Positions 1 through 8,531 are shown, counted from the stretch's first letter. The stretch: DNA of 64,000 bases from Streptomyces zhihengii (GCF_016919245.1 NZ_JAFEJA010000001.1:5729501-5793500); one strand, 5' to 3'. Notes: generated from the sequence alone by a model not told the origin. A program made the numbers and translations.

Positions 1-322
1 CGATGTCCGAGGTCTTCACCAGCGGAAGCTTCGCCGCGATCGCGATCGTCCGCTCCCGGCCGAGCAGCGCGCCCACCCCGTACAGCGCGAGCGCGCCCAC
101 CACCGAGCCCGCCGTCGTCCACAGCAGCGCCGCCAGCAGGCTCATCTGCCCCTGACTCGCGGCGAACCCCGCCATCGGCAGGATCACCTCGCTCGGGATC
201 GGCGGGAAGAGGTTCTCCAGCGCGATCGCTATGCCCGCTCCGGGCGCCCCGAGAGCGTCCATCAGGCCGGTGACCCACCCCGGGGCGCTGTCGGCGGCGA
301 CGTTCACCATCTGCGTGTCCAT
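1..322 (-). CDS. DedA family membrane protein (5' part only)
   Basis: This is the N-terminal 107 residues of a protein running off the left edge of the window. It starts MDTQMVNVAADSAPGW and contains the DedA signature ALENLFPPIPSEVILPMAG, followed by the hydrophobic run LLAALLWTTAGSVVGALALYGVGALLGRER. DedA (SNARE-associated) proteins are inner-membrane proteins linked to lipid flipping and envelope homeostasis. The gene is divergent from the histidine kinase at 432, with a gap of about 110 bp. The ATG at 320-322 is the only good start. Family assignment is firm; the substrate is unknown. A second DedA protein lies at 46937-47572. Confidence 0.85.
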   Translation of the reverse strand, partial: MDTQMVNVAADSAPGWVTGLMDALGAPGAGIAIALENLFPPIPSEVILPMAGFAASQGQMSLLAALLWTTAGSVVGALALYGVGALLGRERTIAIAAKLPLVKTSDI

Positions 323-431
323 GGGCGAACGCTAGAAAGCCGAAGCTGAAGAGGCCCTGAAGGCGGCCCCACAGCATCCTGCGGTTTTCCGCAGTGCGCC
401 CGCACGGCACCGCCCGCTAGCGTGACCGATC

Positions 432-1574
432 ATGAGAACCCTGGCGATACGGACGGTCCGGCACACCGTCGGCTGCGCGCTCGGCGCCGCGACCGCCCTC
501 GTCGAACTGCCGCTCACCCTGCTCTGCGGCCTCGCCCTGCTGCTCGCCGGCGTCCGCCCCGGCGCCACCCGCCCCGTGCCAAGGCCGGTCCGCGCCGTGG
601 CCGCCGCGCTCCTCGGCATCGAGCGCAGGCGGCTCGCCCGGTTCTTCGGCATCCGCATCGCCACCGCCCCCGACGACGCCCGCGCACTGCGGTACCTGGC
701 CGTCCGCTGGACACTCGGCGCACTCGGCGGGGCGGTGGCGGTCCTCGTGGTCCTCGGCATCGCCTACAGCTCCCTCTTCGTCTACGTGTGGTGGCTCTCC
801 GCCGTCAGGTACCCGCTGGAGGTGGCCCTCAGCAACCTCGCCGGACTGATGCTGCTCTTCCTCGCCTGCCAGGGGGTCCTCGGCACCGTCGCGCTGGAGG
901 ACCAGCTCGCCCGCCGCCTCCTCGGCCCCAGCCCGCACGACGCGCTGGAACGCCGGATCACCGAACTCGCCACCACCCGCGCCGAGATGATGGAGGCCGT
1001 CGACGGGGAACGCCGCCGCATCGAACGCGATCTCCACGACGGCGTCCAGCAGCGGCTCGTCGCCCTCGGCATGCTCCTCGGCCGTGCCCGCCGCACCCAC
1101 GACCCCGCCCGCACCGACGCACTCCTCCGCCAGGCCCACGAGGAGAGCCGCGCCGCCCTCGTCGAACTCCGCGAGGTCGCCTGGCGCGTCTACCCGACCG
1201 TGCTCGACGAGGCCGGACTGCGCGCCGCGCTGGAGACCGTCGCCGAACGCACCCCGCTGCCGGTGCGCCTCGACTGGGCCGTCCCCGTGCCGCCGCCGCG
1301 CCAGACCGGGACGGTCGCCTACTTCGTCGTCTCCGAGGCCGTCACCAACGTGGTGAAGCACTCCGGGGCCACCCGCGTCGACGTGAGCGTCGGCCGGTCC
1401 GGCGACCGGCTCACGCTGCGGATCGAGGACGACGGCACCGGCGGCGCCGACCCCGCCGGCGGCGGCCTGACGGGGCTGGCCCGGCGGGTCGCCGCACTCG
1501 ACGGCCGGTTCGGGGTGCACAGCCCCGCCGGCGGACCCACCGCCATCACCGCGGAGCTGCCGTGCGCATCATGA
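432..1574 (+). CDS. Two-component sensor histidine kinase (HisKA_3 type)
   Basis: A 380-residue membrane histidine kinase. Hydrophobic segments near residues 20-40 and 95-155 form the membrane sensor part. The dimerisation and phosphoacceptor helix ERRRIERDLHDGVQQRLVAL carries the probable phosphorylated His202. The HATPase_c domain follows, with an N box (VVSEAVTNVVKHS) and a short glycine-rich G box (DDGTGG, then GGGLTGLARRV). It belongs to the NarX/DesK-like class that pairs with LuxR-type regulators. Its stop codon overlaps the response regulator start (ATGA at 1571-1574, or the GTG at 1562), so the two are translationally coupled. The signal sensed cannot be read from the sequence. Confidence 0.92.
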   Translation: MRTLAIRTVRHTVGCALGAATALVELPLTLLCGLALLLAGVRPGATRPVPRPVRAVAAALLGIERRRLARFFGIRIATAPDDARALRYLAVRWTLGALGGAVAVLVVLGIAYSSLFVYVWWLSAVRYPLEVALSNLAGLMLLFLACQGVLGTVALEDQLARRLLGPSPHDALERRITELATTRAEMMEAVDGERRRIERDLHDGVQQRLVALGMLLGRARRTHDPARTDALLRQAHEESRAALVELREVAWRVYPTVLDEAGLRAALETVAERTPLPVRLDWAVPVPPPRQTGTVAYFVVSEAVTNVVKHSGATRVDVSVGRSGDRLTLRIEDDGTGGADPAGGGLTGLARRVAALDGRFGVHSPAGGPTAITAELPCAS

Positions 1575-2206
1575 TCGCCGAGGACTCGACCCTGCTCCGG
1601 GAGGGGCTCGTCCGCCTGCTCGCCGAGGAGGGCCACGAGGTGACCGCCGCCGTCGGCGACGCCGCGCAGCTCCTCGTGGCCGTCGCCGCCGACCCGCCGG
1701 ACGTCGTCGTCGCCGATGTGCGGATGCCCCCCACCCACACCGACGAGGGACTGCGCGCCGCCCTCGACATCCGCGCCCGCTGGCCGGACACGGGCGTGCT
1801 CGTGCTCTCGCAGTACGTGGAGAAGCGGTACGCCACCGAGCTGCTCACCTCGGGCGACGGGGGAGTGGGCTACCTGCTCAAGGACCGGGTCGTCGAGGTG
1901 GACGAGTTCCTCGACGCCCTCGCCCGGGTGGCGCGCGGGCAGGCCGCGTTCGACCCCGAGGTCGTCCGGCAGATCCTGGCCCGCAGCACCCGCACCGACC
2001 CGCTCGCCCGGCTGACCGCACGCGAGCGGGACGTCCTCGCCGAGATGGCCCAGGGGCACACCAACGCGGCCATCGCCGCCCGCCTGCACGTCTCGCTGAG
2101 CGCCGTCGAGAAACACATCAACGCGATCTTCGACAAGCTCGGGCTCAGCGGGACGACCGGCTACTCCCGCCGTGTGCTGGCGGTGCTGCGGCACCTGGGG
2201 TCGTAG
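1562..2206 (+). CDS. Response regulator, NarL/LuxR family
   Basis: About 214 residues. The N-terminal receiver domain begins MRIMIAEDSTLLREG, with acidic pocket residues E7/D8, probable phospho-acceptor D52 in VVVADVRMPP, and the lysine in GYLLKDR. A C-terminal LuxR-type helix-turn-helix follows (LTARERDVLAEMAQGHTNAAIA, then SAVEKHINAIFDKLGL). It overlaps the kinase 3' end and is its obvious partner. The GTG at 1562 gives a complete first beta strand; the ATG at 1571 is an alternative that uses the ATGA overlap. No target operon can be deduced beyond possible autoregulation or the divergent DedA gene. Confidence 0.93.
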   Translation: MRIMIAEDSTLLREGLVRLLAEEGHEVTAAVGDAAQLLVAVAADPPDVVVADVRMPPTHTDEGLRAALDIRARWPDTGVLVLSQYVEKRYATELLTSGDGGVGYLLKDRVVEVDEFLDALARVARGQAAFDPEVVRQILARSTRTDPLARLTARERDVLAEMAQGHTNAAIAARLHVSLSAVEKHINAIFDKLGLSGTTGYSRRVLAVLRHLGS

Positions 2207-2313
2207 GCGGGGGTTGCCGGTGCGCCGGGTGGCGCGGGCTGCTCGTGCGTGAGGCTGCTCGTGGGGCTGTCTGCGGGGCTGTTTGTGGCGGTCGGCCCGC
2301 GCGCCGGGCTGCC

Positions 2314-2421
2314 CGTGCCGGTTCGGCGTCCCGGGCTGACGTGCGGGGGCCGTGGCGGGCAGCTCGTGCGTGGGGCTGCTCGTGCCGGTTCGGCGTCCCG
2401 GGCTGACCGTGCGGGGGCCGT
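2314..2421. repeat. Two-copy direct repeat in GC-rich intergenic DNA
   Basis: Within the 251-bp gap between the response regulator and the convergent FmdB-like gene, a sequence of about 40 bp beginning CGTGCCGGTTCGGCGTCCCG occurs at 2314-2353 and again at 2381-2421, with a one-base insertion in the second copy. The intervening DNA also carries repeated GGGGCTGCTCGTGC words. No gene was found here. Such imperfect repeats are common in GC-rich streptomycete gaps. Confidence 0.7.
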
Positions 2422-2457
2422 CGCGGTGTGCACGGGCCCGTCCCCGTGTGCGGGAGG

Positions 2458-2685
2458 TCAGCCGCAGCAGCCGCCTCCGCAGCAGCCGCCCCCGCCCCCG
2501 CCCGACGGGGCGGGTGCCGCGCCGGATCCGCCGGCCGCGGTGCCGCCGACGGCCACGGCGGAGAGCAGCTTCACGGTGTCGTCGTGCCCGGCGGGGCAGT
2601 CCGCCGGAGCGGACGACTCGGCCATGGGCCGGCTCACTTCGAAGGTGTCGCCGCACGTGCGGCAGCGGTACTCGTATCGAGGCAT
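2458..2685 (-). CDS. FmdB-type zinc-ribbon protein
   Basis: A 75-residue protein starting MPRYEYRCRTCGDTFEVSRPM, the hallmark start of the FmdB/CxxC_CXXC_SSSS zinc-ribbon family. The first metal knuckle is C-x2-C (CRTC); the second appears as CPAGH, so one usual cysteine position is altered. The C-terminus is a Gly/Cys-rich tail with two CC pairs, also typical of the family. Members are annotated as putative regulatory proteins on weak evidence, and their biochemical role is unknown. The gene is monocistronic and convergent with the response regulator. Confidence 0.85.
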   Translation of the reverse strand: MPRYEYRCRTCGDTFEVSRPMAESSAPADCPAGHDDTVKLLSAVAVGGTAAGGSGAAPAPSGGGGGGCCGGGCCG

Positions 2686-2901
2686 GCGGTCAGGCTACCG
2701 GCACCCCCGGCCCACCAGGAGGTGGCCGACGCGGCCGGTATCGGACGGCCGTCCGGGGGTGATCGCCGCCGCGCGCACGGCACGCCCCGGCCGGGGGCTC
2801 GGCGCCGTCCGCGCCGCGTGGGCCGTCCGGGCCGTGCCTCGTCCGTACCGTGCCCCCGTCCGGGCCGGGGCGCCCTACCGTCCCCCGTGCCCGTCCGGGG
2901 C

Positions 2902-3708
2902 TCAGCGCCGGCCGTACCGCACGGCCGGTCCCGCCGTGCCGCCCGCTCCCGCTCCCGTGTTCGCTTCCGCGGCCCGCTCCGTCGCGAGAGCCTCGCGCCG
3001 TCGCCGGGCGCGCTGCTCACGCGCGGCCTCCTCGGGGTGGCGGGCCATCCAGTACGGGTTGTCGTGCGGCAGGGTTGCGCTGACCCTCCCGTACATGCCG
3101 AAGCACATCAGCATCAGCCCCACGACGAAGCTGAACAGCACGTTCTGCATCTGGAAGGCGAGCGGGTTGAAGCTGCGGTCCAGGAGCGCCAGGTTCACGA
3201 AGCCGCTGGCGATGAAGAGGACCCCGAGCGTCATGTTCACCGTCGAGGCGAAGTTCCCGCCGATCACCATGCCGACGAAGAGCAGCAGGCCCACACAGAT
3301 GGAGAGGATGCTCAGCGCACCGTTGGTGTTCAGTCCCGCGACGGTGTCGCCCTCGATGTCGAACAGCCCGATCCGGTTGACCAGACCGAGGATGCCGAAG
3401 ACCACCAGCACCAGCCCCATCAGACCGGCGCCGACGCGGTAGACCTGGCTCAGCCGGTGGTCGACGGGCAGATGCTCGTCCAGCCTGATGCGCTGCCTCC
3501 GCTCCCACGCCCGCCGCCCGCTCCTCGACGGGGGCGGGCTCGCGGACGAGGGCGAGGACGCGTCCCGGGCCGGGCTTCGTCCGGTCGCGTGACCGGCGGC
3601 GGCGTCCGGAGCGTCCGGGGCGTCCGAGGCGTCCGGGGCGTTGTGGGTCTCCGGCCTGTCCGGTGCGGATCCGCGGGTGCGCGGGCGGTGCAGTACGTGT
3701 CCGGCCAT
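2902..3708 (-). CDS. DUF4383 membrane protein
   Basis: A 268-residue protein with about 70 polar, Asp/Ala/Pro-rich residues first, then four predicted membrane helices between about residues 85 and 210 (including GAGLMGLVLVVFGILGLV and ILSICVGLLLFVGMVIGG), then a charged Arg-rich tail. The arrangement and the phrase RIGLFDIEGDTVAGLNTNGALS match DUF4383, an actinobacterial membrane family without a known function. The start at 3706-3708 is chosen because AAGGAGG lies just upstream; longer in-frame starts would run into repeat DNA. Confidence 0.8.
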   Translation of the reverse strand: MAGHVLHRPRTRGSAPDRPETHNAPDASDAPDAPDAAAGHATGRSPARDASSPSSASPPPSRSGRRAWERRQRIRLDEHLPVDHRLSQVYRVGAGLMGLVLVVFGILGLVNRIGLFDIEGDTVAGLNTNGALSILSICVGLLLFVGMVIGGNFASTVNMTLGVLFIASGFVNLALLDRSFNPLAFQMQNVLFSFVVGLMLMCFGMYGRVSATLPHDNPYWMARHPEEAAREQRARRRREALATERAAEANTGAGAGGTAGPAVRYGRR

Positions 3709-3870
3709 CGTCGGCCTCCTTACACCGGCCGGCGGGCCGGCGTGTACGGGTCCCGTACCTGCTCCCTCCAGCATCCGCCCGCCTGCCCCGTCGTGACAAC
3801 GCCGGAGGTCAGGGCCGCCCGGCGGGCGAATCCCGGGGCTCGCTGCCCGGCGCGGGGCGCGGCGCCCTCC

Positions 3871-4040
3871 GGGCGCGCAAGACCCCGGGCCCGCCGGGCT
3901 CCGGGCGCGCATGACCCCGGGTCTGCCGGGCTCCGGGGCCGTCGCGCTGCGGGCGCGCAAGACTCCGGGTCTGCCGGGCTCCGGGCCCGCCGCGCTCCGG
4001 GCGCGCAAGACCCCGGTCCGCCGGGCTCCGGGCCCACTGG
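3871..4040. repeat. Imperfect tandem repeats (32/48-bp period)
   Basis: A word beginning GGGCGCGCAAGACCCCGGG recurs at 3871, 3903, 3951 and 3999, each copy followed by a variant of CTGCCGGGCTCCGGG. Copies at 3903, 3951 and 3999 are 48 bp apart; the first interval is 32 bp. The array occupies most of the 385-bp gap between two leftward genes (3709-4093). Reading frames crossing it give only Ala/Arg/Pro/Gly-rich low-complexity sequence, so it is treated as noncoding. Confidence 0.7.
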
Positions 4041-4093
4041 CGGGGGCCCCGGGCTCAGTGCCCGGCGCCGCCCCGGCAGAGGCCCCCGGCTGC

Positions 4094-5461
4094 TCAGTGC
4101 CCGGCGCCGCGTTCCTCGCGGATCTGCTCGACCACATGCGCCGCCGTCCGCCGGACGGCCTCCATCTCCAGCAGGAAGTGCCAGTAGTCGGGGTGCCGGC
4201 CCTCCAGCCCCTCCACGGCGCGCTCCAGCCGGCCCACCGCATCGTCCAGCGGACGCGCGTGCCGGGGATCGGGGGTGTGCCGCCCGGCCATCGCCAGCCG
4301 CTGGGCGTCCCGGATCGCGAACCGGGTCCGCTCGATCTCCTGCTGCGGGTCCTTCGCCACGGCGTTCAGCCGCTGCAGACGGTCGCCCGCGGCCGACACC
4401 GCCTCGTCCGTGCTGTTCAGCAGCGCGCGCACGGTGGAGAGCAGCGCCGTGGCGTCCGGCCAGCGCTGCTCCTCGCGCGCCTTGCCGGCCTCCTTCAGCT
4501 TCTCCTCCGCCCGGCGCACGCTGAGCGCGGCCTGTTCCGGGACCGGCTGGAGGTCCTGCCAGCACGCGGCGGTGAAACGCCGGCGCAGCTCGCTGAGCAC
4601 GGGGTCGACCTGCTCGGCCCGGGTGGTCAGGGCCTGCGCACGGGTGCGCAGCGACACCAGACGCTTGTCGATCTCGGCGGCGCGCTCGGGCAGGCGGTCC
4701 GCCTCCGTCCGCACCGCCTCCGCGTCACGCAGCACCCGGTCGGCCCGCTGGAGGGTCTCCGGGACGCCATGGCGGCCGGCGCCCTCGTTGAGCTTGGTCA
4801 GCTCCGGGCCGAGCGCGGCGAGCCGGGCGGCGAGATCATCCGCTCTCAGTCCGGAGCCCCGCACCGCGTCGAGAGCAGTGCTCGCGGCAAGGAGCGCCTG
4901 TCGCGCCCGCTCCACGGCGGGCGCCAGCCTGGCGAGCTGCGTCTCCGCCTTGTCCAGCAGCGGCCCGAGCCCCTGCGCGAAGCGGTCCAGCTCGCCCTTG
5001 ACCTTGACGAGCTCGTCCTTCGCCTTGCTCAGCTCCGTCCGCGCCTGGGCGGCGGCCGACGCCTCCAGGTCGTCCCGGTCGAGATCGTGCGCGTCGACGG
5101 CGGTGATGTAGGTGTGGCTGACCTCGTCGATGCGCCGCCCCAGCGCCGCGAAGCCGTCCACCGCCTGCCGGGCCGCCGGGGTGCTGTCCACCGCGCTGAT
5201 CGTCTCGATGGAGATCCGCAGGTCGCGCTGGGCCGTGTCCAGCTCGTAGAAGGCGGCGGCCGCCGCGTCCTTCGCGGCCTGCGCGTCGGCCCGCTGGCTC
5301 TCTCCGCGCCCGCCGCCGAACCACCGCCGGGTACCACCCCCGGCGAACGCGCCGGCCATCGCGACGGCGACCAGGGGCACGGGCAGCAGCACCAGTCCCA
5401 AGACGTCACGGACGGCGCGCGCCCCTGGCTTGTGGTGCGGCCGCGCGAGTCTCGCCGTCAC
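4094..5461 (-). CDS. Membrane-anchored coiled-coil protein of unknown function
   Basis: A 455-residue protein. The N-terminus (MTARLARPHHKPGARAVRDV) leads into one or two hydrophobic stretches (LGLVLLPVPLVAVAMAGAFAGG, residues about 21-42). The rest is highly charged and Ala/Leu-rich with long heptad-like stretches (for example QALTTRAEQVDPVLSELRRR), predicting extended coiled coil. No catalytic motif is visible. The likely picture is a membrane-tethered structural or scaffolding protein. The C-terminus is rich in E/R/H. Upstream lies the DUF4097 lipoprotein gene on the same strand, 82 bp away, possibly cotranscribed. Confidence 0.75.
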   Translation of the reverse strand: MTARLARPHHKPGARAVRDVLGLVLLPVPLVAVAMAGAFAGGGTRRWFGGGRGESQRADAQAAKDAAAAAFYELDTAQRDLRISIETISAVDSTPAARQAVDGFAALGRRIDEVSHTYITAVDAHDLDRDDLEASAAAQARTELSKAKDELVKVKGELDRFAQGLGPLLDKAETQLARLAPAVERARQALLAASTALDAVRGSGLRADDLAARLAALGPELTKLNEGAGRHGVPETLQRADRVLRDAEAVRTEADRLPERAAEIDKRLVSLRTRAQALTTRAEQVDPVLSELRRRFTAACWQDLQPVPEQAALSVRRAEEKLKEAGKAREEQRWPDATALLSTVRALLNSTDEAVSAAGDRLQRLNAVAKDPQQEIERTRFAIRDAQRLAMAGRHTPDPRHARPLDDAVGRLERAVEGLEGRHPDYWHFLLEMEAVRRTAAHVVEQIREERGAGH

Positions 5462-5543
5462 ATCCCTCTCCCGTGCCGTGTCCGCCCTGACGTTGCCCGT
5501 TCCGGGTCAATACTCCCACCAGAAGGACGAACACACGGGTCCG

Positions 5544-6329
5544 TTAGTTCGCGGTACGCACCACCACTTTGCCGTTGTCACTGCGCGCGGTCACCACACG
5601 GGCGCTGTCCTCGTCCCTGGGGACGGACACGTCGACGTCCCCGTTGTCGCTCTTCGCGGTCACCGCGTACGGGGCGCCCTCGCCCGGCAGATCGATCTCC
5701 ACCTGCCCGTTGTCGCTGAACGCCTCCACCCGCTCGGGCACGGCGTCGAGCCGCAGCCGGACCCTGCCGTTGTCGGAGACCGCCTTCACGGTCGTCGAGG
5801 TGACACGCTCGGTGACCACCCCGCCGTTGTCGGTCCGGAGATCGAGCGGCCCGCTGGAGTCGCGGACCTCCACCTTGCCGTTGTCCGAATCGATCTTCAG
5901 CGCCGTGGTGAAACCGCTCGCGCTCACGCCCCCGTTGCCGTCCTCGACGGTCACCGCGACACCCCGCGGCACCTTGATCGTGTGCCGCCCCTCGCAATTG
6001 GCGGCCAGGCCGTCGCAGTCCACCTTCAGCGTGAGCTTCCCGTCCTTCATCCCCCACGCCTTCTCGGGCCCGCTCCCGAACATCACCCACCCGTCCACCT
6101 GCCGGGTGACCTCCACATCGGAGACGTCGGCCGCGAGGATCTCCAGCGAGCTGTTGTCGGACGCGATGGTGAGCGTCTTCCCGCTGAACGGGAACGCCTT
6201 GCTCTCCACCGGAGCGTCCTCCACCCCACTGCTCCCGCACCCGCTCACCGCCCCGGCCACCAGCACGACCCCGCCCACGGCCACCCCGACCCGCCCGACC
6301 CGACGACGCGCACCCGACATGTACTGCAT
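5544..6329 (-). CDS. DUF4097-type lipoprotein
   Basis: A 261-residue secreted lipoprotein. A signal peptide with hydrophobic core VGVAVGGVVLVAGA ends in lipobox VSGC (Cys31). The mature part is a right-handed beta-helix type sequence in which an S/T/E-D-N/G-G motif recurs about every 20-25 residues (SDNSSLEI, EDGNGGVS, SDNGKVEV, TDNGGVVT, SDNGRVRL, SDNGQVEI, SDNGDVDV, SDNGKVVV). This repetition is characteristic of DUF4097/adhesin-like domains. Function in Streptomyces is unknown; envelope stress sensing has been suggested for related proteins. The start at 6327-6329 has AGGGGG about 10 bp upstream; an inner ATG at 6320 is possible. Confidence 0.85.
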   Translation of the reverse strand: MQYMSGARRRVGRVGVAVGGVVLVAGAVSGCGSSGVEDAPVESKAFPFSGKTLTIASDNSSLEILAADVSDVEVTRQVDGWVMFGSGPEKAWGMKDGKLTLKVDCDGLAANCEGRHTIKVPRGVAVTVEDGNGGVSASGFTTALKIDSDNGKVEVRDSSGPLDLRTDNGGVVTERVTSTTVKAVSDNGRVRLRLDAVPERVEAFSDNGQVEIDLPGEGAPYAVTAKSDNGDVDVSVPRDEDSARVVTARSDNGKVVVRTAN

Positions 6330-6511
6330 GACGATCGTTCCCCCTGAAGTTCCCTGCCTGCTGACCCTCCCGACGCTACGAGCCCCCACCCACCCGAATC
6401 GATGCGGCGACCCACCGTCCCCGTGGTGGGGCTATCCCCCGCCTCCCACCCGCGCCCCTCAACGGTTTGGAGCAGCCCGCGGTGCGCCATGTAGGCTGTG
6501 GCCTCATCCAC

Positions 6512-6583
6512 GGGTGCGTAGCTCAGGGGTAGAGCGCTGCTCTTACAAAGCAGATGTCGGCGGTTCGAAACCGTCCGCGCCCA
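6512..6583 (+). tRNA. tRNA-Val (anticodon TAC)
   Basis: A complete 72-nt cloverleaf. Acceptor GGGTGCG pairs with CGCGCCC, the D arm is GCTC/GAGC, the anticodon stem is CTGCT/AGCAG with loop CTTACAA (anticodon TAC), and the T arm is GGCGG TTCGAAA CCGTC. CC follows the discriminator A, so part of the CCA end is encoded. The 3' half, from the anticodon loop on, is duplicated at 21484-21527, so this gene is the integration site of the element to its right, and its present 3' half came from the element. Confidence 0.97.
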
Positions 6584-6585
6584 CC
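6542..6585 (+). repeat. attL: left 44-bp attachment repeat
   Basis: Runs from the first base of the tRNA-Val anticodon loop (CTTACAAAGCAG...) to the CC after the discriminator base. It is identical over 44 bp to 21484-21527. Flanks differ immediately on both sides (T versus A before, GCAGG versus AGTGC after), which fixes the limits of the shared core. tRNA 3' halves are the classical att sites of tyrosine integrases. Confidence 0.95.
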
Positions 6586-6659
6586 GCAGGTCACAGGCCG
6601 TTTTTGGGGTTCTCCGCAAGGCGGGCCCCGGGGTCGCAGTACGCATTCAGTACACATGC

Positions 6660-7883
6660 CTAGTGATCTTCCTTGCTCTCCGCATACCGAGTGAGCACCG
6701 TGACCACGTCCCGCAGACCGGCCCGTCGGGCCCGCTCGCGGTCGAGCCGGTCGGCCACCTCGTCGAGCCGGTCCGGGAACAGATGCCCGTACGTATCCAG
6801 CGTCATGGCGGCCGACTTGTGGCCGAGCATCGTCTGCACCACCTTCACATCGGCACCTGACGCGATGCTCAGCGACGCCGCGGTGTGCCGCAGCTTGTGC
6901 GGGGTGACGCCGAATCCGTCGAGGCCGGCCGCCTTCACCGCCGGGTCGAACACCCGCGGGCGGAAGTTGTCCCCGTACAGCGGGCCCCCGCCGGGAGCAG
7001 TAAACAGCAGCTCGGTTGAGGCCCGGTCCTTCACGAGCGGCCCCAACTCGACCGCGAGCGACCGCAGCAGAGGCACCTTGCGACGCTCGTGCGTCTTCGG
7101 CATACCGAGCACGAGCCCGTGCTCGCGCGTCTTCTTGTACGCCTGCCGTACGGAGAGGCGCCGCGCGGGAAGATCGACGGCCCCGACCGTCACAGCGGAT
7201 GCCTCGCCCCAGCGCAGCCCGGTGTAGGCGAGCAGGAGAAGGAGTAGCCGGTACTCGCCCGCCGCGGCCGCGATCCGGTCGACTTGTGCGTGAGTCAGGT
7301 ACAGGTGCTCGCGCGGTACCGGCCGGGGGAGTGGCACGCCGGCCGCCGGGTTGACCGCTATCCGCTTCGCCCGGACCGCGTGCCCGAGCACGAGGGACAG
7401 CACAAGGTGAATCTTCTGGATCCGGGCGGGCCCCACCTTGCGGCAGCCGTGCGACCCCTCGGCGAGGTGGCCGACCCACTCGGCGATGTCTTCCCACTCG
7501 ATGCGCCGCACCTGGTGCTGACCCCACCGCGGCTCGACGTGCACCCGCCACGTGTCGAGGTACGTCTCGCGCGTCGTCGGCTCCAGCCCGCCAAGGGTGG
7601 TCTTCCACTTCTCGGCCACCTCGGCGAGCGTCGCCTTACCGGCCGCCGCGTCCCGGTACGAGCCGTCCCGCATGCGGGCCTCGACCTGGTGCACGTGGTC
7701 CTCGGCCTGCGGGAGCTTCTGGAACGTCTTCGACGCGCCCTTGCCGTTCGGCCCGTACCAGCGAACCCGCCACCGGCCGGGCGGCAGACGCTTGCTGCCG
7801 GCCTTCTTCGCGGCCTGCCACTTCGTCATGGCCTCCCGGTACTCGGCATGCGTCTGCCGGTCCTCAATCCACACTCTCGCCAC
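6660..7883 (-). CDS. int: Site-specific tyrosine recombinase (integrase)
   Basis: A 407-residue integrase of the AICE. The N-terminus has an arm-type DNA-binding segment (residues about 30-75) and a SAM-like core-binding domain (about 80-180). The catalytic domain shows Arg224 (TGLRWGE), a probable beta-hairpin Lys263, the box II motif HKLRHT (His329, Arg332), His355 in LGHKS and the nucleophile Tyr365 (TYGHLFP). All catalytic residues are present. It lies directly inside attL, reading towards the tRNA, and its start overlaps the end of the XRE regulator by 20 bp, implying cotranscription. It should catalyse insertion and, with the excisionase, excision at the 44-bp core. Confidence 0.96.
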   Translation of the reverse strand: MARVWIEDRQTHAEYREAMTKWQAAKKAGSKRLPPGRWRVRWYGPNGKGASKTFQKLPQAEDHVHQVEARMRDGSYRDAAAGKATLAEVAEKWKTTLGGLEPTTRETYLDTWRVHVEPRWGQHQVRRIEWEDIAEWVGHLAEGSHGCRKVGPARIQKIHLVLSLVLGHAVRAKRIAVNPAAGVPLPRPVPREHLYLTHAQVDRIAAAAGEYRLLLLLLAYTGLRWGEASAVTVGAVDLPARRLSVRQAYKKTREHGLVLGMPKTHERRKVPLLRSLAVELGPLVKDRASTELLFTAPGGGPLYGDNFRPRVFDPAVKAAGLDGFGVTPHKLRHTAASLSIASGADVKVVQTMLGHKSAAMTLDTYGHLFPDRLDEVADRLDRERARRAGLRDVVTVLTRYAESKEDH

Positions 7884-8406
7884 CGGGCTCGCCCCCCTTC
7901 GTTACAGTCCCCCACGCGCCGTCTTTCAGCGCGGTAAGGAGCGACTGCTGTCCCTCCTGAGTCGTCAGGTCGAAGCCAACGCCCTGCGGCGTCGACGCCA
8001 TCAGCCACATGGCCAGGAACTGGCTGCGCGCTTCGGCGCCCACCACGTCGTCCGGGTACCGCAGCGGTTCGCGGCCCTGCATCCAACGCCAAGCCTTCTT
8101 GCCGTTGACCTTCCCAACCCCGGTCAGCTCCACGTCGCCGCTGACGGTTCGAGGGAGCAGGAGCGTGCTCGGCGGGATGTTGAGCACGGCCGCCAGGGCG
8201 ACAAGGTCGCCGACGTCAACCCGGCGTTCGGAGCGCTCGAGTTTCCCGATTGCTGATGCCGAGATCGGCCGGTCAGCGGCGGTCAGCTTTTTCGCCAGGT
8301 CATACGTGGACAGGCCCGTCCGCTCGCGGTGCCAGCGGACGTTCGCTGCGATGGTGCGGCCGGTCGGGTCGGTGATCTGCGTGGGGGTGCGCTTCTGCTC
8401 AGCCAT
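7864..8406 (-). CDS. XRE-family transcriptional regulator
   Basis: About 180 residues from the ATG at 8404-8406. An N-terminal helix-turn-helix reads ANVRWHRERTGLSTYDLAKKL, then ISASAIGKLERSERRVDVGDLVALA, the standard XRE/Cro-CI pattern; the C-terminal half is unassigned. The gene precedes int in the same direction and is divergent from the excisionase. It is the likely repressor or activator of the int/xis decision. A longer start at 8472 is possible but would swallow the inverted repeat at 8457-8485, and neither start has a strong ribosome binding site. Confidence 0.82.
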   Translation of the reverse strand: MAEQKRTPTQITDPTGRTIAANVRWHRERTGLSTYDLAKKLTAADRPISASAIGKLERSERRVDVGDLVALAAVLNIPPSTLLLPRTVSGDVELTGVGKVNGKKAWRWMQGREPLRYPDDVVGAEARSQFLAMWLMASTPQGVGFDLTTQEGQQSLLTALKDGAWGTVTKGGEPGGESVD

Positions 8407-8456
8407 GAGCAGGAGTTTACGGCCCACTTGAATCCTTCCCCGCGTCGTTCCTTCTG

Positions 8457-8485
8457 TTACTGTCTGGCTCATGGGGCGACTGTAA
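8457..8485. promoter_or_regulatory. Inverted repeat between divergent regulator and excisionase genes
   Basis: TTACTGT at 8457-8463 is mirrored by ACTGTAA at 8479-8485 with one mismatch and a 15-nt spacer. The site sits in the 125-bp space between the XRE gene (leftward) and xis (rightward), exactly where a regulator of both promoters would bind. Operator function is inferred from position and symmetry only. Confidence 0.45.
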
Positions 8486-8531
8486 CTTCAGTTGCTCCGA
8501 AAAGCGAGTCACTCGACACGGGAGGGGTTCA

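Noticed and set aside
2902..4242. Longer start of the DUF4383 protein, adding about 178 residues
   Set aside because: The extra part translates tandem repeat DNA. The ATG at 3708 has a strong AAGGAGG, which the upstream codons lack.
4094..5461. SMC- or Rad50-type ATPase
   Set aside because: The protein has the coiled-coil composition but no Walker A, Walker B or signature motif; it is membrane-anchored at the N-terminus.
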